Part shown: positions 36,592 to 45,874 of the stretch, piece after piece
How positions within the stretch are numbered: position 1 is the first letter of the stretch
How the letters are laid out: each line of letters opens with the position of its first letter
Assembly (NCBI GenBank): GCA_964423575.1
Contig: CAYRFF010000012.1
Location: forward strand, 6,521-70,520
Length of the DNA stretch: 64,000 nt
Direction of reading: 5' to 3'
Source: CAYRFF01 sp964423575
Lineage (GTDB): Bacteria; Bacteroidota; Bacteroidia; Chitinophagales; Saprospiraceae
The notes under the pieces: model-generated
Seen by the model: only the letters and a program-made list of their open reading frames with translations
What the model was told of the DNA's origin: nothing
Databases searched by the model: none
Translations under genes and position numbers: made by a program

Positions 36592-36787
36592 AATTCTTCG
36601 CTTTTTTATCTATTAATGTGCTAAATTACATAATCGCAAGTTATTTAATTGTCAAGTTTACACAAATTCCACTGTTCTTCGTTCATTAACCGCCCTATAA
36701 TCTTGATTTAATACGATTTTTTAAACAAGTTGGGAAAATTTTTGTAGTTTAACTTAATAAGATTATTGAATTAAAGATATACAGAAA

Positions 36788-37114
36788 ATGAGTGATAATA
36801 AAAATCAGAACGAAGGCAATAAAATAAATATCGAATTACCTGATGATATTGCAGAAGGAACATATTCCAATCTTGCAATAATTTCACATTCGCATTCAGA
36901 ATTCGTCATCGACTTCGTGCGTATCGTACCCAATGCTCCAAAGGCTAAAGTGAAATCACGTGTCATAGTTACACCTTTCCATGCCAAGAGACTTCTGGCA
37001 GCCTTAAACGAGAATATCAAGAAGTACGAAAGTCAGCACGGCAAGATTGTCGAGCCTAAATCCGGAGCCAATATGCCTCCGATGAATTTCAATACGCCAC
37101 CGGCACAAGCCTGA
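36788..37114 (+). CDS. DUF3467 family protein
   Basis: 108-residue soluble protein. The segments INIELPDDIAEGTYSNLAIISHSHSEFVIDF and ITPFHAKRLLAALNENIKKYE are typical of DUF3467. The C-terminus is Pro- and Met-rich and disordered. Structurally these proteins are small beta-rich domains of unknown function. It is transcribed divergently from fabH; the convergent thpR gene ends 2 bases after its stop. Confidence 0.85.
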   Translation: MSDNKNQNEGNKINIELPDDIAEGTYSNLAIISHSHSEFVIDFVRIVPNAPKAKVKSRVIVTPFHAKRLLAALNENIKKYESQHGKIVEPKSGANMPPMNFNTPPAQA

Positions 37115-37116
37115 TT

Positions 37117-37662
37117 TCACGATAGGAAGGGATAACTTTCCTTTTCTACCCAGATTCCATCGATATGTTGGTAGCGGATAAATTCTTCCGCTACCCAGCT
37201 TGCGTCATAGTGCATATAGCTGAACTTTTCCCAGGCCTTCGCAAATAACTTTTTTGTCAGACTCTTGGACGCAATAGTAATGTGCGGCCTGTATTCTCTA
37301 TATTGTTTTTCTGCTTCGATAAAAGCATCCTCCTGTAAACGCTCTTGCAAGTCATTCTGCAAAAACACCAATTCCGGACTTCTAACAACATCGACGAAAA
37401 CAACCCGCGGCAGAAATACTCCAAAATTCCTCGCCTCAATGCGCATGGGTAGATAGTCCTGTCTTGCCCTACTTAGGCAATGTGCGAGATCAAGCAAGTC
37501 ATCTTCCCCCGTGTAGAATGGGGGAATCAATGTTATATGGACCGGTATTCGCAGCGCTTTATTAATCTTCTCTTTTACTTCGATCTCCGCCTGAAATTTT
37601 CTTATCTCCAAAGAAAATGGCTCAGGTACTTTAATTCCGATAAAAGATAATACGCGACTCAT
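37117..37662 (-). CDS. thpR: 2'-5' RNA ligase/cyclic phosphodiesterase family protein (ThpR-like)
   Basis: 181-residue 2H phosphoesterase. The two catalytic HxT motifs are H42-I-T44 (VHITLIPPF) and H127-I-T129 (PHITIAS), separated by about 85 residues as in LigT/ThpR. It is expected to open 2',3'-cyclic phosphates of RNA or to ligate tRNA halves in vitro. It ends 2 bases from the end of the DUF3467 gene, which runs the other way. Confidence 0.88.
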   Translation of the reverse strand: MSRVLSFIGIKVPEPFSLEIRKFQAEIEVKEKINKALRIPVHITLIPPFYTGEDDLLDLAHCLSRARQDYLPMRIEARNFGVFLPRVVFVDVVRSPELVFLQNDLQERLQEDAFIEAEKQYREYRPHITIASKSLTKKLFAKAWEKFSYMHYDASWVAEEFIRYQHIDGIWVEKESYPFLS

Positions 37663-37683
37663 CCGGATAGATTTTATTCTGTA

Positions 37684-40600
37684 TTACATCTTGATAAAGG
37701 ATTTAACGCCGGCAAATTTTCCTGACTGATACAGTTTCATGTAAAATATCCCCGACTGCAATCCGGAGCTCATATATCTGTATTCCCTTTCCTTATACTC
37801 CAGACTTTCCATTAATCTCCCCAGAGCATCATATATTTCCACTCTGTAATCAGCTGCCTGAGGATGTCTGAAAATCACATAATCATTATGTGGATTGGGG
37901 AAAAGCTGCATTTCCGCTTCTACAAAATTAGTAGTAGAGCTATAGTTTACATCTACGACTATTACCGGAGAGTAATACACATTTCCTTCTTTGTCTTCTA
38001 CCATATTTCTGTAGTAATACGTCTGCTTGTTTTCAATATCGTAATCGACATAAGTGAATTCTGCAGGATATGTCTGATTCCAGACAATAGTTATCGTATC
38101 AATCCCCGTGAAATTGATATTATCTGTTGACCTTTCAAGGATCATATACTCCAGGTCTTCATTGATCTTCAATTCCCAGCGTAAATCGACGAATGTGTCA
38201 ACTTCTACAGTTCGCAGATCATACCATACATCTGCCAGTTTTACACCCAATGCATGAATAATCAAGGTGCCGTTCATCTCCTGAACTTCAGCATCTAATG
38301 CTATGATTCCGGAGGCTAAATTACCGATATCCGGGACAGAAACCGGTAAAAGCTCTTTATTCTTTTTATTCAATATTTTTCCATTTTCAGCAATAAAGCT
38401 GACTCCCAGATCACCCGGCCCATTTACTTCAGGATTGCTTGCCATCACTTCCGTAAATTCTTCTTCAGTAAAGAATAAACGGGCTGTATAGCTTCCCGGA
38501 TCTATGCAATCATCGATATTGTCGATATCAAAAGAACGTGCAAGAATAGCAACGCGATCACCATTTGCGGAAGCATAAACATCATCATAATAAGCATTCT
38601 TCACTCCTGCTCCTACCGTACCGAGTTGTACAGTCGGGTTAATGCCTATCAACAAGCTATCATTCACACTTGTGAGGTATTGGAAAGTGTTCTCAGCATT
38701 GATGGTACAAAAGGTGGAATATGCACTCTTTACCAACACACCAATAGGTTCAGACGGAAAATCACAGCCTTCTATGCAACCTGTCAGATCCATAGCCAAG
38801 AGCTTGAAAAAGAATCGGGAACTCTTGTTGACATCTGCTGTAATTTTCATAACTACATCTTCATCCGGATTTCCGCAATTGAACGATAGTAAAACCTCCC
38901 CTTCTGTACCGGAAGGAAGGCATTGCGGTATAACTTTGGATGCAATAAGGTTCTGTCCATTATACACTTCAAAGCTGATAATTCCCTCACAATCAACCTC
39001 ACTTCCCAGTATGGTATATGGAATTTTTAGAATTGCATTCTGCATTCCCTGCAAATCGAGTTTACCGCTTATTTCAGATACGTTGTGACCGCTCTGAGTT
39101 CCCATATAAGCAGCATATTTACCGTTGTCTCTTCTTATAAGGTCTATAGGAGCAACAGTACTTACTTCCCACAATCCACCGTCGACATTATATTCAGACA
39201 ACAAATTATTTAAGGCACAACCAGCTTCATACATCTCAACTACCCAATCACTCGTACTGCAACTATTTTCTGTTCTGAATCGGAAATAGTTACGTATAAA
39301 TTCAGCATTGAATTTCCTGGCAGATGAAGTATTGACAACTGTATCAAAGAGTATGTTTGCGAAATTCCCATCACCGGAATACTGGATTCTATAGCTTTCA
39401 TTCTCTACCGCATCCTCCCATTCAATATTGAACTGTGAATCACTTAAGGTATTAAAGCTCATTTCCGGCGCGGACGGCACTCCCGGCCCTATCTTGTAGT
39501 CAATAGTCAATGTTTCCGTTTTATCATCTACAGTAAATAATGCCTGGAAACTGAAGTCGCCCGGCGGAAGTTGATTTCCATTGTCATTGAATACGACACA
39601 TACAGTATCTCGTCCATAAGTCTCATGAGGAAATAATTCATACTCCAGTCCTGCCGGCACATTTTCCAGACTCACTTCAATAGGCTTCTCATATCTTCCC
39701 AGTATATACAGGTTAAGCGTATCGGAAGACCCCGGACAATATTCGTAATCTCCAGGCAAAACAAATACATCCATGCGATCTCTTGATACTATAGTTGAAG
39801 ACAAGTCAAAGAAATTCCGCTGATGTGTTTTTATCATAATGCGATAAGCGATTTCCTGAGAGTAATTAAATGGAAAATCGTAAAGCCCATTATTAGGAAC
39901 ATCAATTGCAATCGTATCTACTACTTCAAATGTGCTGTTATTCAGAAGGAATATATCCACTGAATTCACAAAGAAGGGCGCCTCCTGCAGATTAGCCGGA
40001 TTCCATTGAAGATCCAGATAACTTCCTTCATGGACATAATGCAGACTGGTAGGGTGCGTTATTCTGAATCCATCACCGACATCAATCACTTCAATCTGAA
40101 TAAATTCCTGGCTTACGCGTGGAGCGTCCGAGTGATTATCCCTGACTGTGACTCCCATATTTATCATGCGGTTTCTCTTTGGGAGCTGCTCCCAGGTTAT
40201 ATTCTGATTGGATGCAAGCGCTGAAAGAGAAGGTATATATCTTACCGGATTCTCATCGGGTAAAAAACCCTTGAAAAGTGGTCCATTTACTGCAGATCCA
40301 TCAGGTGGCTGCGACACGATTTCAGTGTCGTATTGCTCCCAGGCATAGCTAAGAATATCATCTTCTGCATCGATTGCCGTAACATCCAGAAAGAACGGAG
40401 TTTTGGCCGGAATCTGAATATAATTGGATTCAAGAACAAGTTCCGGAGCTGAGTTATTGTATTCTTCTTCTTCCTGACAAGTCAGTCTACTCAGGAAATT
40501 ATTTATTTCAATCAAATTTCCACCGTGGAATAAGGCATTACTATTGTTTTGAATATTGGGTCCGCATATTCCTGCATAACCCATAATGGAATTCCCACTT

Positions 40601-41715
40601 CCGGGCTCAAATGCCGTTGCATCCTCTCTATTTCCTCCGCATGAATTATTAAAAGAGTGGTTGGCTCCAAACTGATGCCCCATTTCATGTGCTACATAAT
40701 CAATATCATAAGGATCACCCTGAGGCCTTGAACTCCCCGTTACACCGCGGGCTTTATTTCTTCGATTACACACAGACTCCAGGTAGGCAACACCTCCTCC
40801 TCCGGTACTGAACACGTGTCCTATATCATAATTCTCAGTTCCGATTACGTTATCCAGGTTTGTTTGGTTTTCCCGTAGCAGGCTATTTGATGAATTATTG
40901 GAATATGGATCAGTATTCGCATCGAGGTAAATTATTTCATCATTATTGGGAACGAGTTCCATTTGAACTCCGACATCTCTCCTATAAATAGCGTTTACCC
41001 TGTTCATTGTCGTAACCATCCCCGACAAAGCCCCTTCTACAGTTCCTCCGTAAAACCTAGCATATTCTCCCGTACAGGCTAGAGCAAGTCGGAATGTCTT
41101 CATGACTGAGATTGATTCACGAGCTGCCTTTGAGGACAACACTGCCTTATCCTGCTCTTCTGATTCATTGATGTTTATGCCTTTCGGCAAATGTAGATCG
41201 GAGTCGTAACCGCACTCCATTCTCTGCTTGGAAGATTGGAATTTGTCCGCCTCATAGGAAATATACAGGCCTTCCTTCACCTCCAATGGATCTATATAAA
41301 CAGGATTATCATTGAAGAAAACCATTGCATGGAGCCCATTTGCCCCATAATCGACATAAACAGGAGTTCCATTGTAATCTCCTGTCCAACTTCTTATCAT
41401 CGGAAACTTCTGCTGTAAGCCCTTTGACATAAGTCTGTTGACTTTAAGGTTTACAGAAATGATTTTCCCATCGGGAAGAGGGAGCTCAAGATTAATATTT
41501 TCATTTAATGCACTTCCGGATTGAATTCGGCCAAGGAATTGCCCGGTCTGAATCTTAAAAATCTTTCCATCGACTTGCTGATAATGTCCATCAGAATAAT
41601 GCTGCAATGCATGAGTCGTTTCGGATTGTACCGCAGTCCAGGATTGTGCATTTAATATGGTAACAAATAAAAAAAGGAAGCTAAAGCTTAGTAATGTAAG
41701 GCCGTTTTTTTTCAT
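37684..41715 (-). CDS. Secreted M12B-like metalloprotease with type IX sorting domain
   Basis: 1343 residues. The signal peptide (1-23) ends in NAQS. A propeptide-like region spans about 24-190, then a reprolysin-type protease domain (about 200-430) with zinc motif HExxHxxGxxH: H343, E344, H347, H353, followed by the Met-turn SIMGYAG. Next come Ig/fibronectin-type beta domains (about 440-1250). The last 80 residues (MQLFPNPHNDYVIF, then a beta-sandwich ending VKSFIKM) are a type IX sorting domain. The protein should be exported and attached to the cell surface or released. A copy of the 17-base motif lies in it. Confidence 0.92.
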   Translation of the reverse strand: MKKNGLTLLSFSFLFLFVTILNAQSWTAVQSETTHALQHYSDGHYQQVDGKIFKIQTGQFLGRIQSGSALNENINLELPLPDGKIISVNLKVNRLMSKGLQQKFPMIRSWTGDYNGTPVYVDYGANGLHAMVFFNDNPVYIDPLEVKEGLYISYEADKFQSSKQRMECGYDSDLHLPKGININESEEQDKAVLSSKAARESISVMKTFRLALACTGEYARFYGGTVEGALSGMVTTMNRVNAIYRRDVGVQMELVPNNDEIIYLDANTDPYSNNSSNSLLRENQTNLDNVIGTENYDIGHVFSTGGGGVAYLESVCNRRNKARGVTGSSRPQGDPYDIDYVAHEMGHQFGANHSFNNSCGGNREDATAFEPGSGNSIMGYAGICGPNIQNNSNALFHGGNLIEINNFLSRLTCQEEEEYNNSAPELVLESNYIQIPAKTPFFLDVTAIDAEDDILSYAWEQYDTEIVSQPPDGSAVNGPLFKGFLPDENPVRYIPSLSALASNQNITWEQLPKRNRMINMGVTVRDNHSDAPRVSQEFIQIEVIDVGDGFRITHPTSLHYVHEGSYLDLQWNPANLQEAPFFVNSVDIFLLNNSTFEVVDTIAIDVPNNGLYDFPFNYSQEIAYRIMIKTHQRNFFDLSSTIVSRDRMDVFVLPGDYEYCPGSSDTLNLYILGRYEKPIEVSLENVPAGLEYELFPHETYGRDTVCVVFNDNGNQLPPGDFSFQALFTVDDKTETLTIDYKIGPGVPSAPEMSFNTLSDSQFNIEWEDAVENESYRIQYSGDGNFANILFDTVVNTSSARKFNAEFIRNYFRFRTENSCSTSDWVVEMYEAGCALNNLLSEYNVDGGLWEVSTVAPIDLIRRDNGKYAAYMGTQSGHNVSEISGKLDLQGMQNAILKIPYTILGSEVDCEGIISFEVYNGQNLIASKVIPQCLPSGTEGEVLLSFNCGNPDEDVVMKITADVNKSSRFFFKLLAMDLTGCIEGCDFPSEPIGVLVKSAYSTFCTINAENTFQYLTSVNDSLLIGINPTVQLGTVGAGVKNAYYDDVYASANGDRVAILARSFDIDNIDDCIDPGSYTARLFFTEEEFTEVMASNPEVNGPGDLGVSFIAENGKILNKKNKELLPVSVPDIGNLASGIIALDAEVQEMNGTLIIHALGVKLADVWYDLRTVEVDTFVDLRWELKINEDLEYMILERSTDNINFTGIDTITIVWNQTYPAEFTYVDYDIENKQTYYYRNMVEDKEGNVYYSPVIVVDVNYSSTTNFVEAEMQLFPNPHNDYVIFRHPQAADYRVEIYDALGRLMESLEYKEREYRYMSSGLQSGIFYMKLYQSGKFAGVKSFIKM

Positions 41716-41826
41716 AATGAAGGTTTACTGTACGAAATAAATTACCAATGTAAGGATTATTTACATTACCCACCGTATTCACAAAGTAATTTATCCGAGC
41801 TGAATATTTATACGCCGAGCCTTTAT

Positions 41827-42312
41827 TCAGAGACTTTTATCCACTTCATCCCATTCACTGAAAGGATGCTTAAGCAGGCTGGCATTATAATACCTTCTAA
41901 CTCCGGTCACTTCTTTCCCTAGCCAGGCAGGCTTGGCATATTTCTCCCCGGCCTCGCGCAATTCTATTTCGGCAACAATAAGACCTGAGTTTTCACCATG
42001 AAATTCATCTACCTCATACAGATGAGATCTGTATTTTACCAGATGGCGCGTTTTATCAATTATCCCCGGTTCACATAGTTCCAAAAGAGCCTTTGCATCA
42101 GCAAGAGAAATTTCCTTTTCCCACTCATAGCGACTCGTTCCGTCTTCTGAAGTGCTTCCCTTAATTGTGAGAAAGGCAGAGTCGTCCGTGATGCGAATAC
42201 GCACATTGCGCTCCGGGCTTGAATTGAGATATCCCTGTGTAATCCTGAGGGTTTTATACGCCCTGGACTTAAATTCCTGACTTTTAATTAAGAATTTGCG
42301 TTCAATTTCCAT
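41827..42312 (-). CDS. CYTH domain protein
   Basis: 161 residues with the signature ExExK at the very N-terminus (E2, E4, K6: MEIERKF) and charged strands NVRIRITDD, AFLTIKG, RYEWEKEI, LYEVDEF and LIVAEIEL, which line the triphosphate tunnel. CYTH proteins hydrolyse inorganic tripolyphosphate or are class IV adenylate cyclases; small bacterial forms of this size are mostly tripolyphosphatases. It lies alone between secreted protein genes. Confidence 0.9.
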   Translation of the reverse strand: MEIERKFLIKSQEFKSRAYKTLRITQGYLNSSPERNVRIRITDDSAFLTIKGSTSEDGTSRYEWEKEISLADAKALLELCEPGIIDKTRHLVKYRSHLYEVDEFHGENSGLIVAEIELREAGEKYAKPAWLGKEVTGVRRYYNASLLKHPFSEWDEVDKSL

Positions 42313-42389
42313 TCAACCAAATTCTGTTTTTCGCATTATCCTCAGTCAAAATATAGATATTGATTCCATTACAAATAAAGCTTATTCCC

Positions 42390-42908
42390 TTAATATTTGC
42401 CATCTTTCACCTTCAAAGCCTCACAGATTTTATCTAGTTCATTTCGTTTGATAAGGTTATTCAGCTGTTGTTGGATATTATCAAAATCCGACTTATAGCC
42501 GCATTGATATATTTCTGCCAACGGATTTTTATCAACTATCGACCTGTATAGTTCTTCAATTGACGGTAGGAGCATCAAAGCGGCATACTCTTTATAAGTC
42601 CATTTAAGAAAAGCAACATTCTCTCCAATTCCTTTATTATCGAGCAAATATCCGTCATTAAGGGAAGTTGGAGTCAAAAATGTTTTGCCGACCTTCACAT
42701 CTTGCGGATGCGGGTATGAAACAATCTCCGTTTTATCATCCGATAATAAAACAGGAACAAGGTCGCTATAATCGGCTACCGCTTTATAAACAATTACTGG
42801 TGCACCAGGGATATATTCCGGTGTGGTCGGACCTACCTTATGTGCCTTATTATTCATCTTGCAACTACCAATCAGCAACAGTATCGAAAATATTCCAATG
42901 AGTCTCAT
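42390..42908 (-). CDS. Small lipoprotein coupled to a C10 protease
   Basis: 172 residues; the N-terminus is a lipoprotein signal with C16 (LLIGSC). The mature part is soluble, with segments VIVYKAVADYSDLVPVLLSDD, KIVSYPHPQDVKVG and LNDGYLLDNKGIGENVAFLKWTYKEYA. I recognise the general look of a widespread Bacteroidota family of unknown function. Its start overlaps the stop of the C10 peptidase by 4 bases (ATGA), so translation is coupled. By analogy to other C10 loci it could be a protease inhibitor or partner, but no sequence evidence shows that. Confidence 0.7.
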   Translation of the reverse strand: MRLIGIFSILLLIGSCKMNNKAHKVGPTTPEYIPGAPVIVYKAVADYSDLVPVLLSDDKTEIVSYPHPQDVKVGKTFLTPTSLNDGYLLDNKGIGENVAFLKWTYKEYAALMLLPSIEELYRSIVDKNPLAEIYQCGYKSDFDNIQQQLNNLIKRNELDKICEALKVKDGKY

Positions 42909-45490
42909 CTTTTAATGATTATCTTTTTTGTTAGTAAGCCTTGATCCGTATTTATTACTACAAAGTAAACTCCATCGAGCCAAGATGAAGTTTCTAATCT
43001 AAACTTTTGCTGGGCTTTAGTCACTTCCTTATAAATAATTTGGTTGCCGGTAACGTCATATACCGACACGGAGGAGACATCATACGGGAATCGATCGAAG
43101 TCTATATTGATAAAATCCTGAGCGGGATTCGGGAATACATTCACCAAACCGTCATCGTCTATAATCTCAACAGCAGTGGAAGGCGACCTGGTTATCTTCA
43201 GGTCAAGCAGATAGGTTCCTGTTTCTCCGGTATAATACGGAGAAACAAAAAAGTAAACTGTTTTTCCCCCATTAACGTCAATGCTGCCGTTAAATACATC
43301 ATCATACGCATCTGACCATTTAGAGCCATCCACAGAATAGGAGAAAAGTGCATCAAGGGAATAACTCTTTCCATTACCACTGTTGTAGCTATCGTGAAGT
43401 CTGGGAACAATTTTATAACTATACCCTGAAGGCAATTGGATTTTGTAATAATCATAATCAACACCATTGTGACAATTGGATCCGGAGGTATTAATAGTTA
43501 CACTATTACCTGAAAAAGAGAGTGGAAGTTTGTATGCAGCTGATGCACTGTTATTAGGTTCGTATGAATCTGGTGAAAGGGCAGACTCCTCCACAATAAC
43601 ATAAATTGGGTTGGAATAATCAGAACTACCGGCGTAATACCATGATGACGACCCTTCTTCCCGGAAGGCAACCTCCATCAGATAAGTGCCCGGCTCCACA
43701 GTAATGGTGTTCTCAAAATTCATACCGTCGGTATAGTGATAGTTAGGCGGCAGGCCACGGCTTTCATTTAATATCGCAATATTTTGCGCCCAACTACCGG
43801 TAAGGTTAGCTAAATTCACCCTTATATCTCCATAAAAAGTACTATTTCCTGTATTGAGTACATCGACATTTATCCTCGCCGTTTGTCCTTGGATAAGCTT
43901 GCCATTATTATTTGTTATTGTGAATTTGGAATTCACTTCAATGTTAGCTGAATAAAAAAACTCCAATGCGATCAGATTGGTGTAGCTGCCATCCCCAACA
44001 ATGGTCCAGCCGCTCGAACCTGACTTGAAAAATAGCGCAATATAATATTTCCCTGGTACGAATTTGGGAGATCCATCATTGATAAAATCCATGCTCCTAT
44101 ACTTCATACTTGAAATATTAAACTCAGTAGTCTCTATAAAGTCAACAAAATTATAACTTGCATCAAAGACGGCCGCACCAAGCTGTCCAGAAAAAGCTGT
44201 ACTTCCATAATTGGCGACATCGGCTGACACACCGAATGAGGAGGTAAACCATATTTTAGTTGAGGGCATTGTCAAAGAAGAATACAATCTGATATCAGTT
44301 GAATTTTCCGTACTTCCGCCCGGTTTGATACCATATATTAGCCTTTGATTAGAATTAAAACCACCTGTTCCACCACCGGTCCCGAGAGTGCCGGGATTCA
44401 GCGCATTGACTGTAAAATAGCCGTCAGAACTGCCGCCCCAGCCCCAGTTGAAATGGAAGTAACCATTGTTGTCATATCCATCGCAAACGAAAGAATGACC
44501 ACCGCCCGATCCGGTACCGGCGTATTGCACAGGGCGTCCGGCATCCAACTCGGATTTGATAAGGTTTTTCCATTGTGTTTCAGTATAATTCGCTCTGTGA
44601 ATTCCCTTGACGGTCGAAGCATATCCAAAATAATTTTTGAGGGCGTCAGCAACATCTAGCGTAGCAGCACCACTTCCACCTTCAGCGCTTACACCGTAAT
44701 TCATATCAATACTGACACCGCATTGATACATCAAGGTTGCAACTGCATCATTATTTGATGTGACTCTATTGGGCATTGATGACCATTGATAAGTCGTGCT
44801 TCCGAAATTGGCTGACAAAGTTCCGTATCGAGGGTGATTGTATGAATGGAATCCGGTACCATTGGCAGGATGATTCCAGAATTTCATTATCTGCGCCATC
44901 GCTGTCGCTACACAACCAGTAACTGTCCTTGCACCTTTTGCATTATCATACGGGCAAAGGGCGTTGAAATAAGGAGATTGATTCCATTTAGTAGTAATCA
45001 ATGGGTTAACCGCTGTGGTTCCCAATGCAGCAAAACGATCGGTATTTCCATCGATATAATCTTTCCAGTCCTGCAAAATCTCTGCAGTAGGTTGCAGGTC
45101 ATTTTCAATCGCATATCGAATCTGATTCTTATATCCTTCAAGCCATTTCATAACTTCCTGAGGTATATTGTCACCATCGAAAACACCTTCATCAGAATAG
45201 CCCAATACAGGAATAACAGAGTCTTCACCCGACACTATGACGAAGCCTTCATTACCGGAATTGAAAACATAAAAATAAACTATGTTGTCGTTTGTTAATG
45301 TAGTTGCATGACCGCTCGGTACTGATTTATAAGCAAGAGTCAAATCAGTTGGATATAAGTGCTGCATTCTTTGCTGACCGGACATGAAAGTTTCCGCAAC
45401 CTTTCTCGCAATACCCTCATCAATGGGACCAGCATAAACTACAGAATATAAAAAGACGAAGAAAATAGTGAAGAGGAAATTCTTGTTCAT
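42905..45490 (-). CDS. C10 (streptopain-like) cysteine protease with type IX sorting domain
   Basis: 861 residues. A signal peptide (1-20) is followed by a Spi/propeptide region (about 21-150) and a peptidase domain with nucleophile C193 (TGCVATAMAQIMKFW) and catalytic H332 (GGGHSFVCDGYD), then the Trp-rich FNWGWGGSSDGYF strand. Beta-rich domains fill about 400-770. The end (VNVFPNPAQDFINIDF...KKIIIKR) is a type IX sorting domain. A secreted virulence- or nutrition-type protease is expected; the propeptide should keep it inactive until export. It is coupled to a small lipoprotein gene downstream. Confidence 0.93.
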   Translation of the reverse strand: MNKNFLFTIFFVFLYSVVYAGPIDEGIARKVAETFMSGQQRMQHLYPTDLTLAYKSVPSGHATTLTNDNIVYFYVFNSGNEGFVIVSGEDSVIPVLGYSDEGVFDGDNIPQEVMKWLEGYKNQIRYAIENDLQPTAEILQDWKDYIDGNTDRFAALGTTAVNPLITTKWNQSPYFNALCPYDNAKGARTVTGCVATAMAQIMKFWNHPANGTGFHSYNHPRYGTLSANFGSTTYQWSSMPNRVTSNNDAVATLMYQCGVSIDMNYGVSAEGGSGAATLDVADALKNYFGYASTVKGIHRANYTETQWKNLIKSELDAGRPVQYAGTGSGGGHSFVCDGYDNNGYFHFNWGWGGSSDGYFTVNALNPGTLGTGGGTGGFNSNQRLIYGIKPGGSTENSTDIRLYSSLTMPSTKIWFTSSFGVSADVANYGSTAFSGQLGAAVFDASYNFVDFIETTEFNISSMKYRSMDFINDGSPKFVPGKYYIALFFKSGSSGWTIVGDGSYTNLIALEFFYSANIEVNSKFTITNNNGKLIQGQTARINVDVLNTGNSTFYGDIRVNLANLTGSWAQNIAILNESRGLPPNYHYTDGMNFENTITVEPGTYLMEVAFREEGSSSWYYAGSSDYSNPIYVIVEESALSPDSYEPNNSASAAYKLPLSFSGNSVTINTSGSNCHNGVDYDYYKIQLPSGYSYKIVPRLHDSYNSGNGKSYSLDALFSYSVDGSKWSDAYDDVFNGSIDVNGGKTVYFFVSPYYTGETGTYLLDLKITRSPSTAVEIIDDDGLVNVFPNPAQDFINIDFDRFPYDVSSVSVYDVTGNQIIYKEVTKAQQKFRLETSSWLDGVYFVVINTDQGLLTKKIIIKR

Positions 45491-45874
45491 AAGTAGTGTT
45501 TTGTCAAATTTAAGTTAAGATGATGTTGAGAACTCAAACATCAAAACCATAATTGCGATTAAATATAGGCTTTTTTTGATTAAAGGCACAAATAATTTGG
45601 AAAACAATTCTTACTATACAAATGGAATAGATATAGCTTTTTATTTGACATACGTATATCCTGCAAAACAATAGCGTGGCAAGGTGAGCTTATGGCAAGA
45701 CTTTTCCCACTTTTATTCTTTTTTCAAAATCCTTACAATATTTGACACAGAAAGGGATTAAGAGTTCTAAAATATCCTAGCCAACCGACTTTGCGAAAAA
45801 ATCAAGCTTGCTATCTATACCTATCCCAGCAAAAAGACCTATTCTGCCTGTTCCCTTTTGTTAAACAAAGCAAT
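45491..45874. other. Intergenic region between two secreted protein genes
   Basis: 384 bases, AT-rich with several T-runs on both strands. It should contain the C10 protease promoter (minus strand) and the 3' end signals of no gene on the plus strand. No repeat, RNA gene or clear hairpin was recognised. Confidence 0.4.

Noticed and set aside
36720..36787. Promoter for the DUF3467 gene (TAGTTTAA after TTGGG)
   Set aside because: Box identity and spacing are too far from the TTG / TAnnTTTG pattern to call.
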